DNA of 64,000 bases, from the NCBI GenBank assembly GCA_029532415.1, contig JAQOTA010000033.1, forward strand, positions 62,001 through 126,000. Direction: 5' to 3'. The notes beneath the pieces were generated by a model that saw nothing but the letters and a program-made list of their open reading frames with translations, was not told where the DNA came from and did no database searches. Shown in pieces: positions 11,209 to 22,757 of this stretch; the stretch's first letter is position 1; each line of letters opens with the position of its first letter. This DNA is from Marasmius tenuissimus. Its lineage: Eukaryota > Basidiomycota > Agaricomycetes > Agaricales > Marasmiaceae. A program made the translations under genes and the position numbers.

Positions 11209-12270
11209 AGACAGGTCCTTTTCGTACTGATTTTCTTGACCATTATACACTCTTGATGACTATGGCATTAGTAGAAGTGGTACATTGCTAGTACTAATAA
11301 TACACTGCTAGTACAAATGCTAGGAAAGAAGTCAAAGCTACATTTTCAGTCTCGGGAATTGGAGACCAGCCTTAGCCTTTCAAATTCAATGCCGGACAAA
11401 ATTGCTACCCTCATTATCTGGCGGCTAAAGTCTCAATTCTGATGACCCGATGACCCAAGGACCCGAGGACCCAGAGACCTGGGGACCCGAGGTTCATCCA
11501 GTCACTGGCTGTTTATACTCGCGTTCATGACTGCTTCTCATCTCACCGTACAAACTTTCTTTTCATGATTCTTAGCAATGAAGGCTCTATCTGGAATTTC
11601 AGAACTTTAGATGACCCAAAGTATCACAATAGAACAATGGGTCAGTGGCGACAGAGCAAATAAATGAGACGACGGCAAAGTGAGTGACTTGAACTTCTCA
11701 GATCAATTGCTGGCTATATATGAGTTGAGGCATAAGCAGAACGTGAATGTGCCGGTCATGAGCAGTAAGCTGTACCAAAAAGATGTGAATAACGGGAATT
11801 CTAAGCTAAAGGACGAGGGGCGAAGGAGTGGAGTGCATAGATTGCAAGTGTATTATGTATGACGTTAGATAGGTTATCAAATGAATGGCGTGGGAAGGAT
11901 GAGATAAAGTAGGAAAAGTCGAACGCGAATGCGTACATACGTCCTTGGTTGAACAAATCAGGAGGAGAGAAAAGGCTGAATGCCAATGCCACTGTAGTTC
12001 GAAGGAGTGAGTGGGGTGGCCCACCTCAGAGGCATCCCTTCCTCTGATGTCCCACATGTTCGGTACATCATACGCTGTTCACCCGTCCCAAGATGCAGTG
12101 GACCGTTGTTCTCGTCCCGCTTCCGTTTCCCAGTTGACTGGGTCTTCCAAGTGGTTAGTGAAGGAGGGAGAGGCACAGAAATATTGGAACGTGTCTGTAG
12201 TGATTCGGCTGATCCAGAAGACAAGGCTGGCAGCACGAAACGAGGGGAGGTGGAAGTGGAAGCCAGTGCA
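11209..12270. other. No recognised gene; contains a GACCC-type short repeat
   Basis: Between the F-box-like gene and the minus-strand gene ending at 12271. Short open frames on both strands (for example 11958-12398 minus, containing GKRKRDENNG) could hold a last exon of the neighbour but I could not find a good splice. Nothing else is recognisable. Confidence 0.5.
11441..11494 (+). repeat. Imperfect tandem repeat of a 9-10-mer GACCC(G/A)AGG
   Basis: GACCC occurs about every 9-10 bases (gatgaccc-aaggaccc-gaggaccc-agagacct-ggggaccc-gagg), about six units. Confidence 0.7.
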
Positions 12271-13682
12271 TTACGATCGGGGGTTGGCGAGACAAGTCGG
12301 GGGGGGCACGACAACTCCAGTCGGCAGTAAGGTGCCAGGAGGGGGAAGGTTCTTGACTTGTAAGACAAGAAGGAAGTGGGGAATGTCGGCAGCTTCATGT
12401 CGTATACGCGAATTGGTGAATTTCAGAGTAGGCTCATGGTTGAGGTTCAGTAAGCGTAGAACCCAACCTTGGGGTCCTGAACCATCCATCCATCGCCCAA
12501 GCCAGCAAAACTCTTCGCCGACACCTTCAGTGAGTGGACTCCCTTCCAAAAAAGGCACCTCACGTGTGGTGAGACCCTCAATCTTGTCAACTAGCCCAAG
12601 GAGAGTTCTCTCCATTAGGGACGGGTCCCAAATCCCTTCAGAAGAGCAACGTCTCAAGTCAACAAAAAAAGCCTTCATGATATCAAGGGCGTTGACAGTC
12701 AAGACTTTATCAACATCGGTAACACATTCTTTGGCTAGTGGAAGGCCGGGGAAGGTGTGTAGATGGGCTTGGCCCTCTAGAACCACAATAACGTGTACGC
12801 TGACTGAAGTGAGACAATAATCAGTGAGAAGCCAGAAAAACTGCGTGAAATATTCTTACCAAAAACAATTTTTGACAGGCTAATCTTCGTGGCTTCAGAC
12901 ATTTTCTCAGTGGAGACAAGGTTTGTGTATCCAGCGGGAAAATAGAGGTGATCCGGATCACCCATCCAGAATGTAAGATTCCCCGGGCGTGAGGGAACCT
13001 CTGACAGTAAACGAGGCAAGAGTGGGGACGGGAGTGACAACGGCGATGGTGGAAGAAGTGCAGGCGTCGGGAGATGAAAACGTTGAGTTTTCCCACCTTG
13101 AGAATCACAGGTCAAACGTACCGCCCCTCTGGACAAGAGGTCGTCACACCTGTCCGGTGTGGCTACATCTTCCCTCCGCAAGTTGTCCGGTGTGGCTACA
13201 TCTTCTCTCCGCAAGTTGTCCGGTGTGGCTACGTCTTCTCTCCGCAAGTTGTCCGGTGTGGCTACGTCTTCTCTCCGCAACTTGTCCGGTGTAGGTTCAT
13301 CTGCCTCCTCTTGAGTCGCGGGCGTGCCAAACATATCAGGCAAGCAGACCAGATTTGGAGTGAAGATTGCCGAGGGTGGCTCGGTGTCGGAGAGGGATAC
13401 ATTGGCAACGGATCCATCAAAGAACGAAATGTCGGAAAATGAACTGTCGCTGATGTTGGCAGAGAGGCACGTCGGGGATGGCTCTGAGGCCAGGAGATAT
13501 AAAAACAGCTCAGACTCGAGCTCCTCAGACTGGAGGGTCAGTTGAGGGTTGAACAATAGTGATAAATCTGGAAGAAGGTCCGGTTCAGTAACGGGAGGTG
13601 GCAGACTATCTCCTGTATCCAGAAGATTTTGACAGTCCTCAAAAGGGATTCGTTGCCAGTCATCCATCTCGCGTATGAGCAC
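12271..13682 (-). CDS. Unknown protein with a four-fold 11-residue repeat
   Basis: Two exons, 13682-12860 and 12803-12271, joined across a 56-base intron (GTAAGAAT...CACTTCAG), give 451 residues. The N-terminal third is acidic, Ser/Leu/Pro-rich and probably disordered. The middle contains TPDNLRREDVA repeated four times, encoded by a 33-bp minisatellite. After that lie a Pro/Leu-rich segment and a folded-looking C-terminal half (NLTFWMGDPDHLYFPAG, then HVIVVLEGQAHLHTFPGLP, KVLTVNALDIMKAFFVDL). I do not recognise a family. Start: ATG at 13682, or MDDW at 13667. The C-terminus may continue into another exon below 12271. A competing + strand open frame (12011-12820) overlaps it but shows no splice logic. 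Function unknown. Confidence 0.55.
13152..13296 (+). repeat. 33-bp minisatellite, four full units plus a partial fifth
   Basis: Units begin at 13152, 13185, 13218 and 13251 (GTCCGGTGTGGCTAC(A/G)TC...). Only one to three bases differ between units, all units are a multiple of 3, and they lie inside a minus-strand exon, so length changes keep the frame. Confidence 0.9.
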
Positions 13683-14249
13683 GGCACCGACGACTCAAAG
13701 CTCAAAGTGGTCAGCACGGCTAGTGGCGGATGCGGCTAGTGGTGGATGCGGCTAATGGCAGGGGCGCGCAACTAAGGAGGCAAATAATGAAAGAAATCAA
13801 CACCAGGGGGAAACGGAAGGAATGGCAAGAATCAAGGAAGGAAAGAACCTGATGAGACAAAACAAAAGACTCGAAATGAGAAAGAGTTCAACCCAACTTT
13901 CACCTCGAGGCTTTTAACCCCTACTATGCGACAAGCGATGATCATTGTTCTCTATTAAGCTTACTAATCAGGATCTGAGCAAATCGCCCATTTATGGTAA
14001 CCTATTTCTGATCTGGTACGCAATGCTATGCTCAGCAGGATTTCTGCAAACTGCTTTGATTGCACAGTGGGTTTCGTGAAAGGCTAAGATATGTGGCTGA
14101 TGGGAACGGGTGAAGATCATCAGGTACATGCCGGCAGCTGCCGGAGTAACCCCCAAGTCAGGATTATTTCCGGACGATTGTTCGTACTTCAGCAAATCGA
14201 TCATATCTGATCTTCCTGCCTTCATTCCCTCGACTCAATCTCAACCTCA
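13683..14249. other. Divergent intergenic region
   Basis: Lies between a minus-strand gene and the + strand integrase-core gene. It holds a short tandem repeat GCGGCTAGTGG(T/C)GGAT (about 13719-13756, three units) and nothing recognisable as coding. Confidence 0.5.
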
Positions 14250-16128
14250 ATGGAACAACAACAGAGGAGTGAGCTGTTGGACTCCTTTCGCAATCGCCAC
14301 CAGGAGTTTGTCGACACCATTAAGCTGGTGAATAACTTGGATGGTTCGGAAGTCTTCCTGATTCAGCTCTTCGGCGACAACCTCGAAGACTTCCGGGAGG
14401 CAGTCGAGCAGGTTAGTGTCAACACAAAAGGATTTTTTAATGTCTCACTTTTTTGTTCGATGAGAATCAATCCGCCTTTTCCAATGAAGCAGAGTGGCAG
14501 CAGCTGCGACAAAATTTGCAGCTCATGATCATTGATTTAAGGCTGATCTATCAACGTGCTTGTGAATCAACCCACCATGGTAGGCCGGTTATAGTGGAGA
14601 CAGTATCAGATGGTGGAAGAGGCCGACCCAGAACTGTGATCAACGCCGAGTTCCTCGCATGGGCGTACACCCAAAGAACAACCAGTGGGATTGCGCATTT
14701 CCTAGGACTTAGCAGGACAACCGTGCGGAAGGCTCTTCTGGAACATGGTATTGTTCAACCAGGTCGAAACCCCTTCCCCGAACGAAACTCAGGTCGAGAT
14801 GAGGAAGAAGACCCTGGAGAAGAAGAGGATTTTCTCGATATCGGACAGCCGGCAGAAGGCACGCCTTCACAGCCAGGCACCTCAGAGTCATCAGCATCTT
14901 CGGGCTACCTGTCCCTGATGACCGATGAGGTTCTAGATCTCACACTGATAGATCTACGCAACCATTTCCCGAAGGCTGGGATCAAAACTTTGCAGGGGAT
15001 GCTGAGGAGTGTCGGCCATATCGTTCAGAACGAGCGGATACGCCAGTCACTCATTCGAATCGATCCAGTGCACCGCGTCTTTGACCGAGTCAGGATCAAA
15101 CGGCGAAAGTACAGGGTTCCAGGCCCAAACTTCTTATGGCACCATGATGGCCATCACGGTAAGTCGTTTCCGCAACTTACCTTCGTAAGTTCGTATGCTA
15201 ATCCATCCCGTATAACTTCATTTGCATCTAGCTCTTATACGATGGGGCATCGTGATACACGGTTTCTCGCGTCTCATCACAGCATTGAGGGCAAGTAATA
15301 ACAACACCTCGTCGACAGTTCTACTTCTATTTTATGCAGCAATATTGATATACGGGGTTCCTGATAGACTTCGAGGTGACCATGGTGTTGAGAATGTCTG
15401 GGTGGCAGCATTCATGGAGTTTGCAAAGGGTCAAGGTAGAGGCTCCTACCTTTGGGGGAGGTGAGTACTTTTCACGATGCAAGGCGCGTTCATCTTGGCT
15501 TAGTTCTTTCAGGTCAGTTCATAATACAAGAATTGAGCGCTTGTGGAGCGACGTTCGTAACAACATCACATCGACCTGGGATACACGTTTCACCGATCTT
15601 GAACTCAACTGTGGTTTGGACCACGAGAACCCGAACCACAAGTGGCTTCTCCAATACCTGTTTCTTGATGTCATTAACGACGAGATGACATTCTGGTATA
15701 ATTCATGGAATCAGCACAAGATTGCCATGAAAGACGGTCCCAGTCGCAGCCCAGAGGAGATGTTTGGTTTCGATATGTTGGCCTGTGGCTACCGAGGGGT
15801 TAATATAGAAAGTATCCCCATGGACGAAGAGGAACTGGAGGTGTTTGGGGTGGACTGGGAAGGCCTTCACGATGAGCAGCTTCTTCGTGAACTCCAAAAG
15901 AATTACGGCAATGAGGAATCATCATCTTGGGTCGGTCGTAACGGTCCGCCACCCAAGACCAACAATGTTGTTGTCGATCCCCCTCCTTCAATCCTCACTG
16001 AGACAGAGCTTGCTGCTTTGTTTCATCATTTGGAGCTCCTTCCCCGAAGCTCCCAGCGAGAACACGTACAGGCTTTGTGGGTGTATGGACTGGCATTCGC
16101 ACACGGTTTGAGACCTGATGACTTCTAG
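14250..16128 (+). CDS. Integrase-core (rve-type) DDE transposase
   Basis: Four exons join in frame: 14250-14411, 14495-15158, 15232-15460, 15513-16128, giving 556 residues. A helical N-terminus is followed by a helix-turn-helix (HFLGLSRTTVRKALLEHGI, about residues 115-135), an acidic linker, and an RNase-H-like core. The likely catalytic residues are Asp in LWHHDGHH, Asp in RLRGDHGVENVW and Glu in NTRIERLWSDV, all present. After the Glu come NPNHKWLLQYLFLD and the conserved EMFGFDMLACGYRGV block, an established hallmark of this fungal and animal integrase-core family. It would cut and join DNA in the nucleus. The frame is intact, so activity is possible. No convincing terminal repeats were found around the gene; the TIR element starting at 16181 looks independent. 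The second intron acceptor (14494) was chosen to keep frame with EWQQLRQ-like sequence. Confidence 0.88.
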
Positions 16129-16172
16129 AGAATATCAATTACATAGCGTCACATGTATGGCACCAGCGCATA

Positions 16173-16180
16173 TGTAATTT
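16173..16180 (+). repeat. Left target-site duplication TGTAATTT
   Basis: Identical to 19426-19433, directly abutting the TIR. Confidence 0.9.
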
Positions 16181-16285
16181 CACCTTAGGCACCACTTGTG
16201 ACAGGCGGAGGTGACCTAATGGGACGGGTTTCTTGTACGTGAGAAACCCACCTAAATGGTCACCTCCGCAGACAGGCACCAAGCA
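16181..16285 (+). repeat. Left terminal inverted repeat with nested hairpin
   Basis: Pairs with 19321-19425. Hairpin arms 16205-16233 and 16240-16269 around TGTACG. Confidence 0.88.
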
Positions 16286-17616
16286 CCTGCCACCCTCCTC
16301 CCGACCGCCACCACCTCACCATCGGCGTCGATGCCCTCAACGGTAGGCTCTACTCATTTTACCACCTCGGCGTATTCTTCTCGATGTCATGAACAGTATC
16401 CTGGTATATTTTTTTTTGCATGCGCATAGGTGTTCGGGCAATCACAGCACCTCAAGAGCTCCGATTCGGATGTAACGGTTCCCCGGAGGCTCGACAAAAT
16501 GGACAAAAAATCACGGAAAATAGCCGGGAGCAGTAGGCGATAGTCTTTGGATCACATTCTAGTCAAAAATCCAATTGTATGACATCTGGGAATCGGGGGA
16601 GGTGCCTGTACAGGTTTTTCAAGGTGCATATATTGCAGCTCCCTTGAGTCCCTTCGGGCTCCTGAAGCTCTGAGCTAATATACTGCCTGGCGCTCTCAGT
16701 CCTCTCTCAAAAAATGATGAAGACCATGGATTGACTTCCACCACTAGCTGGGAGCTCAATGTCTGCTGCTACAAGGATACTCACAGCACCAGCACCCGGC
16801 CTCAGGACTACCCTCTGCTAGCACCTCCTCAGCTCGATCCTTTGAATATGGCGGAACTCCCGTCTTAATGTGAATATGCATGCTCAGCTCACTCAACATG
16901 CTGGTCTGACCTCCACCTCAGGGTACCTCCAACGAACCCCCCAAGCAAGCACCTTACCGGTATTCTTCTCGAAACCTCACAATCTCGGGTTTGACAGCTG
17001 CACTCCTCCGCACTATACTGCGACAATTCTCAAGACCGCTATCCTTCTAGTTCCCCTGTCTTGATGTCAGAATACTTCGGAACTTGAACCTGTTGCGGGT
17101 GAGCGGAGTGCTGCGGCTTCCCCAGCCCCCTCGGTGCTCACCAACTTGGGAACCTCCTCCCTCTTTCTGAGGTAAGGCTGGTATATCTACTCTCTGACAA
17201 CAATCTTTGACCAACCTCCTCTTTGAAAGCACTTCCGGTCATCCGCCACGTCGAGCCGTTACCAACGCCATTTCACCCTAGTAGGTTGCCCGCCCTCACC
17301 CGCGATCCCGGATTACTGTCGTTTTGAATCCCCTTGTACTGCCCGTGAGTGAAGACGTATAGATAGATCCTTCACTCCATTACTGCACGGATGACCGTCG
17401 ACCGATACTAGTATCACAGACCCTTCACGAAGCCGAGAGCTTCCTAGACGGCACTTCTCAGACAGTGGTAATTCTGACCTACTTTTGTTGTATACTCGTA
17501 GTTCTCCCTCGTCTTAATGATATTGGGCGGTACCTTTTCAATCGGTCACTGTCTGTATGAAAGCCCGAACGTCGTGGAGGGGACTGGTGGACTGGTACGT
17601 TGTTGTACTGTGAACC

Positions 17617-17646
17617 GGACTTTGCCGGACTTTGCCGGACTGTGAA
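17617..17646 (+). repeat. 10-bp tandem repeat CCGGACTTTG inside the TIR element
   Basis: Two exact units and a third with one change (CCGGACTGTG). Confidence 0.7.
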
Positions 17647-19320
17647 AACACATGGAAATATATGTTCGTATTGCGTTGAACTCTGGTATGAGCATCTGAA
17701 TATGTTCCTCGCTGGTCTCGAGTGCTCTATGACAAAGAAGTATTGTGTATCCGTGATAGAAAGAGGGACCGAGTGTCCGTATACTAAGAGATACATTGAT
17801 GCAAGTCAGCCTGCTCGCAGTAGTACGGCTAACTGACGTTCAGTTGGACTGTCCGATATGTAGAATGTTACTACCATTTCAACAAATCCAGTATAAATAT
17901 GGTAGATAGATCTATATGTACAGATGGTCACTACATCCTTTTTTTGTGTAATTTTTCGATGTCGTGTATAAGAAAAATAAAAGACAATGCCCGGGAACCC
18001 CGGTACTTCCAATCTCCCCAATGCCACCATAATACGACCTCGATTCCGGCTCAGTTCACCCCAGTACACTGTTCTTGGGTTTTGTAATTGGTTTAATTGG
18101 AAGACAATTACGTCTAGTACGCGGGAAGACATGCAGCAATATGAACTAATAACGACCGACGGTTTACACTGTAGCTCGATATCCTTTCCATATCACTAAA
18201 GCCCGAAGCCTCGCAGAAATTGGAGACATGCCCTCGCTGTAAGACTGCCTGAAAAAAGGTCATTATGCAAAGCAATCAGGTCCCTTACTTGCCTAAAAAA
18301 ATTGGGACTTTATATACCTGAAGCGGGCGTGTCTGCCTGTAACCTTCGGACCGGTCTCTCACAACAACAAATGCGACGTGTTAGCTTTCCATACGGTGAC
18401 AAAGAGAAATCTTCAACGATACCTTGAACACGGCCCACGGGTTTACTTGGATCAGGCGGAACGGAGCACAACGACTGCTGCCCAATGCCTGCCCGCCCTA
18501 ACCCAACCATAATACGACAAGTATGATTACGCGTCCATATCTCAAAAGTCCAACGCAACTACGAAGAAAACTGAGGTCCCGTCGTTCAATACAAACGTGA
18601 CTCACGCACCCGTTCGCCCAGAAAGAACGGAGCACAATATACCTGTAATTCTATCCCCTCCTCCGGGTAGTATCCACCTGGAGCAGCATCTCTACAGCTA
18701 CAAAGCCCAGTGCATATAGGCTTTGAATTGAAGCGACGTATGTGTTGAGTATTTGAGGCCTAACTCATGTAAAGAGAGTCGATACTTACATACCGTATAG
18801 ACCCTCCCCCCCTCCTCCCTGTACTATTACCTCACTATATCTGCACAGCAATGCGTGCTGTCGACTCGCAACATCCTTTCCTTGCATAAAACATACATGA
18901 ACCAAGATCTGAGCAGATGGTAGTAGAGGATCAGTAACAATCACCTAGTATACCTCCTCATACCCTCCTCCGCGTACTGTGTGATGCTTGTATTGAGATT
19001 ATCTTAAAAGTTCGGGTTCTGAGGACTTGGAGGTGAGCAAAAGTAGGATATAACAGCCTCAAGAAACATCCTGCGCACCTAACGGTCCAAAATAGATAGA
19101 ATTCCACGAACCTGCTTTGTGGTGTACCCCCTCCGCCATATATATTGGAGGTTGTCTACCTCCATAGCCGCCCTCCTCATCATGGGGAGCACTGCACCCT
19201 CGAGTCAGGGCTGTCTGGGCTAGTATTCGGAGCTCACTTTGTCCCGGATGAGCTCGTAGTCGATATGCGCTGCAGCAGGCAGCGAGCGGGTGGTGGAGGA
19301 TCGGAAAGAAGAGTGACAAG

Positions 19321-19425
19321 CGCCCAGTGCCTCATCCGCGGAGGTGACCAGTTAGGTGGGTTTCTCACGTACAAAGAACCCCACCAATTAGGTCACCTCG
19401 TCTGTGACATGCGGTGCCTAAGGTG
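19321..19425 (-). repeat. Right terminal inverted repeat with nested hairpin
   Basis: Reverse complement of the left terminus with scattered mismatches. The hairpin GGAGGTGACC ... GGTCACCTC spans about 19339-19399. Confidence 0.88.
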
Positions 19426-19433
19426 TGTAATTT
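19426..19433 (+). repeat. Right target-site duplication TGTAATTT
   Basis: Matches 16173-16180 exactly. Confidence 0.9.
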
Positions 19434-19930
19434 ATACTGAATACAGAGATACTTTGTTTCTAACCCGCCCCAAATAAAAAACAAGCCATCTGTAGGTGAA
19501 GACAACGAAGGTCGTGCAGCTGACTACAAAGACAACCTTTCGCACTTTCAACATGCGCTTACTGCACACCCTCCGCCACAGTTTTGTATCTGTACAATAT
19601 AACTTCGCAACGTCAATGATATAGAGGCGGTGTACCAACACCCGAGTATGGTGAACCGACGCCCATGTCCGGCAAACCAACACGCACGTGCCAACAATGT
19701 TCACGTTGTTGTGATGACTAGATGAGAATGGATAGACAGTGCACCATAAGGAATGTTTTATAGGGTTTTGACGGTGGTCTCAGAAACGAGTATCTGGAGA
19801 TGAAGATTAAACGAGATTGGACGCAGGGCGCCAATAACCAACATTTCTCGTGACTCCAACGTCCAATGACGGACGATCTGCTAACGGCATTCCCCAACAC
19901 TGCACGATTTTCTAGACGCCGCACAAAATC
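19434..19930. other. No recognised gene
   Basis: Between the TIR element and the zinc-finger gene. Short frames only; nothing supported. Confidence 0.5.
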
Positions 19931-22757
19931 TGATGAATTATGTGCCGATATTTCCGACTTCTCCTCCCGTTTCAGCCTCCCCATCTATATCATCCTCTCC
20001 TCCACAAACAGAAACATCCACAAGAGCACAGCGTTATGTATCATTGATATCTGCTGCGGCCAGCTCCGGTTATCCCCTTTGGCGACCTTCGCCTTATCAT
20101 ACCGATACCGGAGAGGAACAAACCATCAAGATCGGGGATGTCGGGGTCTACTACGACACTGATCCTTTCCACACACTCTTCAACATCACAGAGCCCTTTG
20201 GGGGCATTCGGTGCTCGAGTCCCAGATGGCGTCACTCCACATCACAACATACAAGGAAGTGTGATGGTGGACAGTGGCTACCACCAAAGGGATAAGCTAT
20301 TCATCAAACCACATGAGTCCATTTCCCCGCAGATTGAGATTGATGAAGATGAGTCGAGGTATGTCTCTCGAGAAACTCGCATGCAATCTTTTTTAGACTT
20401 ACTTCGCAACGTTACACCACAGCAAAGTGTTTACTTTCAGGTTGTCCGACGAGGGGGGTGCACTTTTGATGCTCCCGCGGGGTGGTGTTTTGAAAAAGTT
20501 TCGAAAGACGAACAATTTCAGAACGCGTATTTCGCGTTATTGGCGCGAGTGGTACAACTTCGCTTATGAAGAGGCAGATATGGACGAGACCCGAAGCTTG
20601 TGTCTCTTGACAGGTGTTGAACAGTGTTCTTCATGGGCAATGGCTGTATGGGACTCTATCTCCAGCCGTTCACCCCATACTCTGGAGTCTCTGGTGCTAA
20701 CTGTGGACAAAGATATTGGTAATTGCTCCTGGGCCTTCCCTCCTCCACGGTGCTCAACGCAATCCGCGCCGACTCTACTCACCGCCATTGACAATGTGAA
20801 TAAGGAGACTGTCCTAATTCGTGCGTGGTGGATTGACAGCAGCAATGGCAACTTTCACGATAAACCATCGCCGCCTCAACCTCCTCCCCATCAAGATGGA
20901 GATGAGGATGTAGATGGGGACTCTACGCGCCGTGCCGAAGATTCACGGAATCAATTTGATCGGCATACTCAAAACTCGTCGAATCCTTCACAGAATTTCA
21001 ACCCATTCCGTAATGGATCTTCATCGAGACACCCTTGCGATTTGGAGGCCCCTTTACTTGATGATCGTGAATGTTTTGAGTCATCAGTCAACAATATCAA
21101 CATGTCAAATATCATCAAACTCCCGGCCACCTTGAATACAGTGTGTAGTCAGACCCCCAGACAATCAGTTGTGAACACTCGCATGCTAAACAGGACCTTA
21201 TATTCAGGTCTCCCATCCTTGCCAGCTCATAAACAAGCTTGCCATGGCAATAATTTCAAAGGCACAACCATTTCTGCTGGACTTGGGATTTGCTGCGTTG
21301 TCACACGACGAAGACTGGATCAGTCTCTTGGAGGAAGTATGTATCACTGCTTCTTTTTGAGGAACTGTACTCTCATATTTGATTGCGTTAGTCGGACAAT
21401 GAGACACTCGAGGGGTCCGAACTGCTCAGACGCGTCTGCCAGAAGCTCAAATTTGTTGCTGAGGGAGGTGCGTAATGGTATCTTTACAGCAATAGCGGTA
21501 CCTACTCATGTATATAACACACCCCCAGATGTTGTTTACACGGAAAGCATGACAAGTGCAGAGTCTGAACTCATTCGACAATCTATAAAATCAGCCAGCA
21601 ACCATACTGCACACTTCCCTGTGTTGTTTCACCTCCGAGAACCATATACAACCCGCAAGGATGAATCTACAGCAGAGTTAAGCCAAATCACCTGCGAATC
21701 TCACCTTGGCTTACCAGACAACCATCACCATCACAAGAAAAGCTCTGCTTTTGAGGGTAACAAGATTCCTAGAAATAATGCGCAAGGCCCATCGTTCAAT
21801 GCTTATGCTCCGTTGCCTGCAGTAGCGCAGAGTCCTTCTTCATCTTCAGATCCCTGGCGGGGAACAATCTGCCCGCCACCTCCCAACAATCAGTCTCCCA
21901 CGCTTACGGATGGTTCTTTGTGGTAAGAACCTTCACACCGTACAATCGACTGCTATCGCTGACTCCCTCCTCTCATTCCATTAACAGGCCCGAGGTTAAC
22001 GACGACTCCCAGCAGTCTAACCCGGCGAGTAGAAACGTCCCCCGTTCAGATTATGAGAGGGGCTTCCCGTTACAGTCGTCCGATGGTGGCCATGGATTTA
22101 ATCAACCTGATGCTGTTCGAGAGGATGCCTCCCTCTCGTGGATAGATCCAGTGGCAGCTGCAATGAGCGAGCCACATCATACGGCGTCACCACTGGGCCG
22201 TTCTCAAGAATTTATGAATGCCAACTCGGGGACGGGAACCCCGTACCCCTCCCGCGACGCGAACTTTGGATACCTTCATTCTCTTGGCCAGGTGGGCTCT
22301 GCAGTCAGCTCTCGTAGACCGGTGGGCTCTGCAGCCACCACCCGTGTAGCGACGACGAATTGTAGGACTAAACCGATTTATTTCTGCGAACCCCGTACCC
22401 CTCCCGCGACGCGAACTTTGGATACCTTCATTCTCTTGGCCAGGTGGGCTCTGCAGTCAGCTCTCGTAGACCGGTGGGCTCTGCAGCCACCACCCGTGTA
22501 GCGACGACGAATTGTAGGACTAAACCGATTTATTTCTGCGAAGTTCCTGGATGTACGTCAAGAGGGTTCACACAACGGCGCAACTTTAATTGTGAGTTTT
22601 GTTCTCGAATGTTCATCCTCCCTGAGTTATTTAGACTTCCCAGATCATATGAGGTCTCATCAAAATCCCAGGTCTTTCCGGTGTGAGAATTGTGGCAGAG
22701 GGTTCAATTCGCAATCTAATCTCAACAGGCACATTCGAAGGGCTCACGAGCCATGAT
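19931..22757 (+). pseudogene. Agaricomycete-type protein with C-terminal C2H2 zinc fingers, interrupted
   Basis: An N-terminal block (GYPLWRPSP..., EEQTIKIGDVGVYY, PFHTLFNITEPF) and a second block (LSDEGGALLMLPRGGVLKK, YWREWYNFAYE, SLCLLTGVEQCSSWAMAVW) belong to a lineage-specific Agaricomycete family of unknown function that reports signal-like or NLR-like architectures. Further exons give FAALSHDEDWISLLEE and ETLEGSELLRRVCQKLKF, then a Pro/Ser-rich linker, and finally two zinc fingers: CEVPGC...HMRSH and CENCGRGFNSQSNLNRHIRRAH (22540-22757, split by a 44-base intron). Two defects are visible. One extra G in a G5 run near 20203 shifts the frame from NITEPFGG to GARVPDGVTP. An exact 152-bp tandem duplication (22237-22540) shifts the frame just before the first finger. 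Either would disconnect the DNA-binding end from the rest. Confidence 0.72.
22237..22540 (+). repeat. Exact tandem duplication of 152 bp
   Basis: 22237-22388 and 22389-22540 appear identical base for base. 152 is not a multiple of 3. Copy 1 leads in frame to ...KPIYFCE, but copy 2 is read in another frame and reaches a stop at 22501. Removing one copy would restore IYFCEVPGC. Confidence 0.92.

Larger units (their letters stand above)
16181..19425. mobile_element. 3.2-kb non-autonomous DNA transposon with ~100-bp TIRs and an 8-bp TSD
   Basis: The left end reads CACCTTAGGCACC and the right end is its reverse complement GGTGCCTAAGGTG. Both are flanked by the same 8-mer TGTAATTT (16173-16180 and 19426-19433). 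Inverted similarity continues for about 100 bp with a few mismatches. Inside each TIR is a hairpin: GCGGAGGTGACC...GGGTTTCT / GAGAAACCC...GGTCACCTCCGC. The interior (16290-19315) has no frame longer than ~110 codons and no transposase motif, so it must be mobilised in trans. An 8-bp TSD fits hAT or Zisupton/KDZ-type elements; I cannot choose. Perfect TSDs suggest a fairly recent insertion. Confidence 0.9.

Noticed and set aside
12011..12820. 269-codon + strand open frame
   Set aside because: It overlaps the minus-strand two-exon gene, whose splice and composition are better; the + frame has no motif.
13152..13296. Regularly spaced repeats as a CRISPR-like array
   Set aside because: Units are directly adjacent with no spacers, lie in a coding exon and the organism is eukaryotic.
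13074..13442. + strand repeats of CGYIFSPQVVR
   Set aside because: Antisense reading of the 33-bp minisatellite that is coding on the minus strand.
14250..19425. Integrase-core gene as the transposase of the adjacent TIR element
   Set aside because: The gene lies outside the TIR/TSD borders, and the family is not known to make 8-bp TSDs with these ends.
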